10,379 nt of DNA from CAZAPZ01 sp964487285 (GTDB taxonomy: Bacteria > Campylobacterota_A > Desulfurellia > JAADFJ01), in NCBI GenBank assembly GCA_964487285.1, contig CAZAPZ010000054.1, positions 1-10,379 on the forward strand, read 5' to 3'. This document shows, piece after piece, positions 5,841-10,379 of the stretch. The notes below the pieces were generated by a model. That model was not told the DNA's origin. It ran no database searches and worked only from the letters and a program-made list of their open reading frames with translations. A program made the position numbers and the translations under genes. Position 1 is the first letter of the stretch; each line of letters begins with the position of its first letter.

Positions 5841-7472
5841 ATGCTAAAAAAGACGGTTGACATTGATTACGGTGTAATAGTTTTAAAAAATAATGATGTT
5901 GTTTATCATAACAAAGTAGCTGATAAAATATTAAATGATATAAAAATCGGTACAATAAAAGAGTTTGTTTCAGAAATTCTGCATTTAAAAAGACAAGATC
6001 TGCTACAAAAAAACATAAAAATTTCTATACATGATATAGAAAATTATAAAATAATTATATTATCGAAAAATAAAACGGAATTAATAAGAAAGCTCTCATA
6101 TGAAGTAAATGAATTAGAAGCAATAATGGAAGATTCTTTTGATGAAATATTTGTTACGGATGGCAATGGATATACACTGAAAATAAATAAAGCAGCCGAG
6201 GAAAATTACGGTATTCCCAGAAATAAAATTATAGGTAAACATGTATCGGAATTAGAAAATAGTGGATATTTTAATCCGTCGTTAACGCTCAAAGCACTTG
6301 CAAAGAAAAAGCGGGTCACTGATGTGCAGATAACAAATAAAGGCAAAACATTAGTTGTTACAAGTAATCCCATCATAGATGAACATTCCGGCAAAATAAT
6401 AAGAGTGGTGACAAATTCAAGAGATATAACCGAACTTATGACTTTACAAAAAAAACTCCAAAATTCTCAAGATATTATAAAAACTTATCAAAGCATAATA
6501 TCCAATGCAAACTGCGAAGAAAACAGTTTTATTATATCGGATGATGTTATGAAAAGTATCATGAAGACAATAACAAAAGTTTCAAATACGGATTCGACAA
6601 TATTGTTAGAAGGAGAAACCGGAGTCGGCAAAAACATGATAGCAAAAAGAATACACATGCTAAGTGCAAGGAAAAATAAGCCGCTTATATATGTAAACTG
6701 CGCTGCAATTCCGATAAATCTCATGGAAACCGAACTGTTTGGATATGAAGGTGGATCTTTTACGGGTGCTAAGAATGCGGGGAAAAAAGGATTATTGGAA
6801 GCCGCTGATAATGGAACTGCTTTTTTCGATGAAATCACTGAGATTCCAATTCAAATACAGAGTAAACTGCTTGATATATTGCAGTCGAAACATTTAAGAA
6901 GGGTTGGATCCAATAAGTACATAAACATAAATGTAAGAATAATATCAGCCACAAACAAAGATTTAAAACACTTGGTTCAACAGAAATTATTTAGAGAGGA
7001 TCTGTTTTACAGGCTTAACGTTATTCCTATTACGATTCCGCCTCTAAGATATAGAAAAGAAGCTGTTCAGGATCTGGCTCTTTATTTTCTTAAGAAATAT
7101 AATGCAAAATATAATTATAAAAAGATTATGTCTAAGGCTGTATTGCATTGCATGCAGCAATATATATGGCCGGGCAATATCAGGGAACTCGAAAATCTCA
7201 TGGAAAGATTAGTCGTTACAACAAATTCAAAAGAAATTTCAGCTAACGATTTACCTGCATACATAAATACGGATAACAATTCGGATAATTTTGTCAATAA
7301 AGATCTAAATCTAAAAGAAGCTGTGAGATACACAGAATACAGAATATTAAAGGAAGCTCTCAATCGCTTCGATTCGACATACAAGATAGCAAATGCTTTA
7401 AATGTCAATCAATCTACAATTGTAAGGAAAATGAAAAAATTAAATTTAACGAAGAATAAAAATACAGGATAA
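5841..7472 (+). CDS. PAS-domain sigma-54 dependent activator
   Basis: A 543-residue enhancer-binding protein. The N-terminal ~75 residues look like a degenerate PAS fold and are followed by a short coiled linker. A recognisable PAS domain lies at about 96-200 (EDSFDEIFVTDGNG near 97-110), then the AAA+ domain: Walker A GETGVGKN (258-265), sigma-54 contact loop GSFTGA (305-310, Ser in place of the usual Ala), Walker B GTAFFDE (325-331), FREDLFYR (384-391) and WPGNIREL (443-450). The C-terminal helix-turn-helix (about 510-535) resembles the TyrR type. GGGGAG lies 5 nt before the ATG. The aminotransferase starts 12 bp after its stop, so both are probably co-transcribed. RocR- and TyrR-like relatives commonly sense amino acids or their products; an amino-acid signal is likely here, but the ligand is unknown. 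Confidence 0.93.
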   Translation: MLKKTVDIDYGVIVLKNNDVVYHNKVADKILNDIKIGTIKEFVSEILHLKRQDLLQKNIKISIHDIENYKIIILSKNKTELIRKLSYEVNELEAIMEDSFDEIFVTDGNGYTLKINKAAEENYGIPRNKIIGKHVSELENSGYFNPSLTLKALAKKKRVTDVQITNKGKTLVVTSNPIIDEHSGKIIRVVTNSRDITELMTLQKKLQNSQDIIKTYQSIISNANCEENSFIISDDVMKSIMKTITKVSNTDSTILLEGETGVGKNMIAKRIHMLSARKNKPLIYVNCAAIPINLMETELFGYEGGSFTGAKNAGKKGLLEAADNGTAFFDEITEIPIQIQSKLLDILQSKHLRRVGSNKYININVRIISATNKDLKHLVQQKLFREDLFYRLNVIPITIPPLRYRKEAVQDLALYFLKKYNAKYNYKKIMSKAVLHCMQQYIWPGNIRELENLMERLVVTTNSKEISANDLPAYINTDNNSDNFVNKDLNLKEAVRYTEYRILKEALNRFDSTYKIANALNVNQSTIVRKMKKLNLTKNKNTG

Positions 7473-7483
7473 GGAGGGGAACA

Positions 7484-8824
7484 ATGCTCACAGGAAAAGA
7501 ATTGCCTTGCGTTGGGAGCGGTTTTTTAAAAAGCGAACAACTTTTTAAAAAGAAAAAAAAGTTTGTGGCTGACGGTATTTCTACATTTATGCCGTTTTTC
7601 ATTGACGAAGCTAAGGATGCCGTCTTGAAAGATGTGGATGGAAATATTTATTTAGATTTTTATGCAGGAATAGGGGTGACAAATGCAGGCCATAGACCAT
7701 CTGATGTTGTAAATAATATAAAAGAGCAACTTGAAAAATATATTCATACATGTTTTATGATCACACCCTATGAGCCGTATGTAGAACTATCGGAAAAATT
7801 AACCCGAATAGTGCCAATTAAAGGTGACAAGAAGGTAGCTCTTTTCAACAGTGGAGCGGAAGCTGTTGAAAACGCTGTGAAAATAGCGAGATTTTATACA
7901 AAAAGAAACGGAATTATCTCCTTTTCAAATGCATTTCATGGAAGAACTCTTTTAGCAATGACCTTGACCAGTAAAGTAAAGCCATACAAATTCGGCTTTG
8001 GTCCGTTTGCTTCTGAAATATACAAGGTACCGTCCGCTTATTGTTATCGATGCCCTTTTGGCAAAGAAAAAAGTAAATGTTCACTTGAATGCCTTGAATA
8101 TATTGAAAAATTTCTCGTTTCTGAGACAGATCCTTCAAACATTGCTGCTATGATAATAGAACCGGTACAAGGAGAAGGCGGATTCATAATCCAACCAAAA
8201 GAGTTTATGGAAGGAATAGATAAAATATGTAAGAAATATGGAATAATGTTAATTGTAGATGAAATTCAAACAGGCTTTTGCAGAACAGGGAAAATGCTTG
8301 CAACGGAATATTATGACATAGATCCCGATATAATAACTCTGGCCAAATCCATCGCTTCGGGTATGCCGCTCAGCGCTGTTGTGGGAAAAAGCAGTATAAT
8401 AGATTCGGTTGCGGCGGGTGGAATAGGCGGAACATATGGCGGAAATCCCCTGGCTTGTGCAGCTGGAATAGCCACAATAAATGATATGGAAAAAAATAAT
8501 TTAGCACAAAAAGCTAATGAAATAGGCAAGATTATTTTGGATAGATTAAATAAGCTAAAGGTAAAACATCAAAAGATGGACGATGTGAGAGGCCTGGGTT
8601 CTATGATTGCCGTGGAGTTCGTAGAAGACAAAATATCAAAAAAGCCTGCAAAAGAAGCGGTAGGAAAAATCATAAAAGAATGTATCGCTTCGGGATTAGT
8701 TATTATCGGTGCAGGAATATTTGGTAATGTCATTAGATTTTTGCCGCCGCTTGTTGCGACTCACAAACAAGTTGAAACTGCCATGAACATATTTGAACGA
8801 GCTGTTGATAAAATCTTAAATTAA
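7484..8824 (+). CDS. Class III aminotransferase, 4-aminobutyrate type
   Basis: A PLP enzyme of 446 residues, the usual length for GabT-like omega-aminotransferases. The PLP lysine is Lys288 in TLAKSIASGMPL, the PLP-nitrogen aspartate is Asp259 in VDEIQTG, phosphate-binding SGAEAVENA lies at 123-131 and FHGRT at 151-155. An insert with YCYRCPFG and two more Cys (Cys187, 190, 199, 203) is typical of a subgroup of these enzymes and could bind a metal. It has an excellent ribosome binding site (AGGAGGGG, 4 nt from ATG). Reaction in the family: amino-group transfer from 4-aminobutyrate or a similar omega- or alpha-amino acid to 2-oxoglutarate or pyruvate. Exact substrate cannot be read from sequence; acetylornithine/ornithine aminotransferase or a PLP amino-acid racemase of the same fold are alternatives. 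Its last codons are partly repeated downstream at 8891-8912. Confidence 0.9.
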   Translation: MLTGKELPCVGSGFLKSEQLFKKKKKFVADGISTFMPFFIDEAKDAVLKDVDGNIYLDFYAGIGVTNAGHRPSDVVNNIKEQLEKYIHTCFMITPYEPYVELSEKLTRIVPIKGDKKVALFNSGAEAVENAVKIARFYTKRNGIISFSNAFHGRTLLAMTLTSKVKPYKFGFGPFASEIYKVPSAYCYRCPFGKEKSKCSLECLEYIEKFLVSETDPSNIAAMIIEPVQGEGGFIIQPKEFMEGIDKICKKYGIMLIVDEIQTGFCRTGKMLATEYYDIDPDIITLAKSIASGMPLSAVVGKSSIIDSVAAGGIGGTYGGNPLACAAGIATINDMEKNNLAQKANEIGKIILDRLNKLKVKHQKMDDVRGLGSMIAVEFVEDKISKKPAKEAVGKIIKECIASGLVIIGAGIFGNVIRFLPPLVATHKQVETAMNIFERAVDKILN

Positions 8825-8990
8825 GTTTTAAGGAGGTTTACATGTGAAGAGAATGTTAACGGGGTATGGAGTTCAGCGGGTAACGGTCTTTGTTGATAAA
8901 ATTTTGATTAATAAAGTTAAAAGTTTTTAGGAGGTTTATATGTGTAGGAAACATTTATTGGGATATGGAATTCGATTGACAATGGTCTTT
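8803..8990 (+). repeat. Imperfect tandem duplication across the gabT-livJ junction
   Basis: Unit 1 (8803-8890) and unit 2 (8891 to about 8990) each run, in order, through the end of the aminotransferase frame (TGTTGATAAAAT), an AAGGAGG or TAGGAGG ribosome binding site, an ATGTG start region, TATGGA(G/A)TTC and GGTCTTT. Unit 2 has about 10 extra bases before its ribosome binding site. Unit 1 is interrupted as a binding-protein gene, because its aligned ATG is followed directly by TGA. The two units are diverged, so the event is not recent. Confidence 0.75.
8844..8930 (+). CDS. 28-residue mini-ORF made by the duplication
   Basis: A GTG at 8844 lies 7 nt after a perfect AAGGAGG (8830-8836) and opens 28 codons ending in TAG (8928-8930), whose last bases are part of the livJ ribosome binding site. 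Codons 1-17 (for example MLTGYGVQRVTVFV) align in frame and without gaps to the binding-protein signal peptide (HLLGYGIRLTMVFF). The next codons, VDKILINK, align to the aminotransferase tail VDKILN. The product is strongly basic. It may be only debris of the duplication, or a translated leader that couples ribosomes onto livJ. The overlapping ATG at 8842 gives an immediate start-stop (ATGTGA). Confidence 0.35.
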   Translation: MKRMLTGYGVQRVTVFVDKILINKVKSF

Positions 8991-10211
8991 TTTGTAACAC
9001 TTATGTTTGGCGTATTTAGTAATTATGCTCAGGCAAAAAGCAAAGTTGTTGTGATAGGTAATATTCTGCCTCTTTCAGGACCTTCTGCATCGGTAGGTGT
9101 TGAAGGGAAAAACATGAGAGAATTTGTAATCAACAAATTTAATGCGGCAGGCGGACTTAAATGTGACGGCGCCTTGAATGGATCAAAAATAAAAATGATT
9201 TACTTAGACACAAAAAGTGATCCAACGGTTGGCGTAACGGATGTTCAACAATTAATAAATCAAGATCATGTTGATCTGATAACCGGTGCATGGAATTCAG
9301 GTGTTACATATCCTGCCACGCAGATTGCAGAAATGTATAAGATACCATTTGTTGTACCTGTATCTGTTATGGATAGAATTACAGAAAGAGGATTTAAGTA
9401 CACTTTTAGAATAGCAGCAAAAGATTCGTGGTGGACAAAAGATCAATTTAAATTCATAAATTATTTGGCACATAAGTCAGGTAAGAAGATAAAAACTGTG
9501 GGTCTTGTGTATATTAACAATGATTTTGGAAAAAGTTTCGATGACGTATGGGTTAAACTGGCAAAGCAATATGGATATAAAGTTGTTCTCAATCAATCAT
9601 ATGGAGAGACGGCAACGGATTTAACTCCTGTTGTACTAAAAATCAAGAGCGTCAAGCCCCAGGTGGTATTGCTGGTTTCAGATGCGGCAGATGCTATTTT
9701 ACTACAAAATACAATGGCAAGCTACAATGTGCATCCTTGGGCACTTATATCAAGCGGCGGCGGACAAGCAGATCCTGCATTTATAAAAAATACCGGAAAA
9801 AATGCACAATATTTGTTTGATGAGTCGGAATGGGCACCGGATATGAATAAACCAGGTTTAAAAGGACTAAACAAAAAATTCAAAAAGATTTATGGAATTG
9901 ATGTAAATGGGGAAACGATGGATGCATACATCGGCATACATACAATACTTGCAGTTTTGCAAAAAACATGTTCAACAAATCCTGATAAATTTAGAAAGGC
10001 AATGCTGAACACCGAATTCAAAGGTGGTCCGTTCACTGTAATGGCTTATCCAAGCGTTAAATTTAATAAGAAAGGCCAAAATATAAACGCCGGATTGATA
10101 ATGGTACAAGTCAGAAAGGTGGGTAATAAATACGAAAGAGTTACGGTTTATCCTGAACAAGATGCAAGAGCAGGATTCAAGGTAGTTTTTCCACAACCAA
10201 ATCATTATTAA
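8940..10211 (+). CDS. livJ: Branched-chain amino acid ABC transporter binding protein
   Basis: A 423-residue periplasmic binding protein of the LivJ (type I fold) family, which captures an amino acid or related small molecule and delivers it to LivHM permeases. Residues 1-32 form a signal peptide: basic start, hydrophobic stretch 12-26, cleavage likely after AQA (30-32). There is no lipobox cysteine, which points to a Gram-negative envelope. The mature protein opens with VVVIGNILPLSGPSASVG, the family signature, and continues with NDFGKSF and the lobe-2 segment DAYIGIHTILAVLQ. AGGAGG (8930-8935) lies 4 nt from the ATG. It is followed by a terminator and a livH-type gene. Its neighbour aminotransferase suggests an amino acid substrate; specificity cannot be read here. 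Confidence 0.93.
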   Translation: MCRKHLLGYGIRLTMVFFVTLMFGVFSNYAQAKSKVVVIGNILPLSGPSASVGVEGKNMREFVINKFNAAGGLKCDGALNGSKIKMIYLDTKSDPTVGVTDVQQLINQDHVDLITGAWNSGVTYPATQIAEMYKIPFVVPVSVMDRITERGFKYTFRIAAKDSWWTKDQFKFINYLAHKSGKKIKTVGLVYINNDFGKSFDDVWVKLAKQYGYKVVLNQSYGETATDLTPVVLKIKSVKPQVVLLVSDAADAILLQNTMASYNVHPWALISSGGGQADPAFIKNTGKNAQYLFDESEWAPDMNKPGLKGLNKKFKKIYGIDVNGETMDAYIGIHTILAVLQKTCSTNPDKFRKAMLNTEFKGGPFTVMAYPSVKFNKKGQNINAGLIMVQVRKVGNKYERVTVYPEQDARAGFKVVFPQPNHY

Positions 10212-10217
10212 AGAAAT

Positions 10218-10245
10218 AGGGGGCATACACGCCCCCTTCTTTTTT
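10218..10245 (+). terminator. Intrinsic terminator between binding protein and permease genes
   Basis: GGGGGC (10219-10224) pairs with GCCCCC (10231-10236) across the loop ATACAC, extended by an A-T pair, and is followed by TTCTTTTTT. It lies 6 nt after the binding-protein stop and before the permease gene, so most transcripts would end here and a minority read through. This gives more binding protein than permease, a common arrangement in ABC operons. Confidence 0.88.
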
Positions 10246-10261
10246 ATCTAAAGGAGAATAT

Positions 10262-10379
10262 ATGGGCTCTGCTATTCTTAATGGTATATTGATGGGTAGT
10301 ATATATGGGTTAACTGCTATAGGCTTAACACTGATATTCGGCGTTTTAAAAGTTATCAATTTTGCTCAAGGAGCTTTTT
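10262..10379 (+). CDS. livH: LivH-type ABC transporter permease, N-terminal part
   Basis: The first 39 codons of a membrane permease; the gene is cut off by the window edge. The motif GLTLIFGVLKVINFAQGAF is the characteristic first-helix signature of LivH-family inner-membrane permeases (usually NFAHG; here Gln replaces His). AAGGAG (10251-10256) lies 5 nt before the ATG. It lies downstream of the terminator and is expected to work with the binding protein encoded just before it. Confidence 0.9.
   Translation, partial: MGSAILNGILMGSIYGLTAIGLTLIFGVLKVINFAQGAF

Noticed and set aside
7548..7562. Run of eight A residues in the aminotransferase gene as a slippage site
   Set aside because: The lysine-rich frame continues normally and no alternative product is suggested; AT-rich genomes have many such runs.
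1..10379. CRISPR array, tRNA or rRNA genes
   Set aside because: No regularly spaced repeats and no tRNA or rRNA signatures were seen on either strand.

Overview
This window is AT-rich and comes from an unidentified bacterium, probably a Gram-negative anaerobe or facultative anaerobe. Three things point that way. There are two sigma-54 enhancer-binding regulators. The branched-chain amino acid binding protein has a plain cleavable signal peptide (no lipobox). The gene style is low-GC with strong AGGAGG-type ribosome binding sites. A deltaproteobacterium-like lineage would fit, but no marker here fixes the taxon.

Layout. Positions 1-563 hold no gene but contain two large hairpin or inverted-repeat structures. 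A GAF-like/AAA+/Fis sigma-54 activator follows (564-1967). From 5235 back to 2049, on the minus strand, lies a compact metal-resistance cluster read in the order CsoR-family repressor, membrane-anchored TlpA-like thioredoxin, four-helix membrane protein with a Cys-Cys pair, and mercuric reductase MerA with an N-terminal heavy-metal domain. A palindrome resembling a CsoR operator sits just downstream of a candidate promoter in front of the thioredoxin gene. No merR and no ordinary merT or merP is present. Upstream of csoR (5274-5640) is a decayed mobile-element relic carrying the C-terminal piece of an IS3-family transposase. A ~19-bp motif ending CAGTGGTCTC recurs in the same orientation at 2014-2032, 4910-4928 (variant CAATGGTCTC) and 5622-5640, bracketing the mer genes.

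From 5641 to the end a plus-strand amino-acid module begins. An array of TAATGCATTA palindromes (candidate enhancer) and a well-spaced -24/-12 promoter precede a PAS-AAA+-HTH sigma-54 activator (5841-7472). A class III aminotransferase of the 4-aminobutyrate type (7484-8824), a LivJ-type periplasmic binding protein (8940-10211), an intrinsic terminator and the start of a LivH permease (10262 onward) follow. Between aminotransferase and binding protein lies an imperfect tandem duplication that creates a 28-codon mini-ORF: its front resembles the binding-protein signal peptide and its back resembles the aminotransferase C-terminus.

How it works together (inference). The mer cluster would take up and reduce Hg(II), with de-repression through a CsoR-type thiol sensor instead of MerR. 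The second module would be switched on by the PAS activator through its own sigma-54 promoter, for uptake and transamination of an amino acid. The repeats, transposase relic and tandem duplication suggest a region with a history of insertion and rearrangement.
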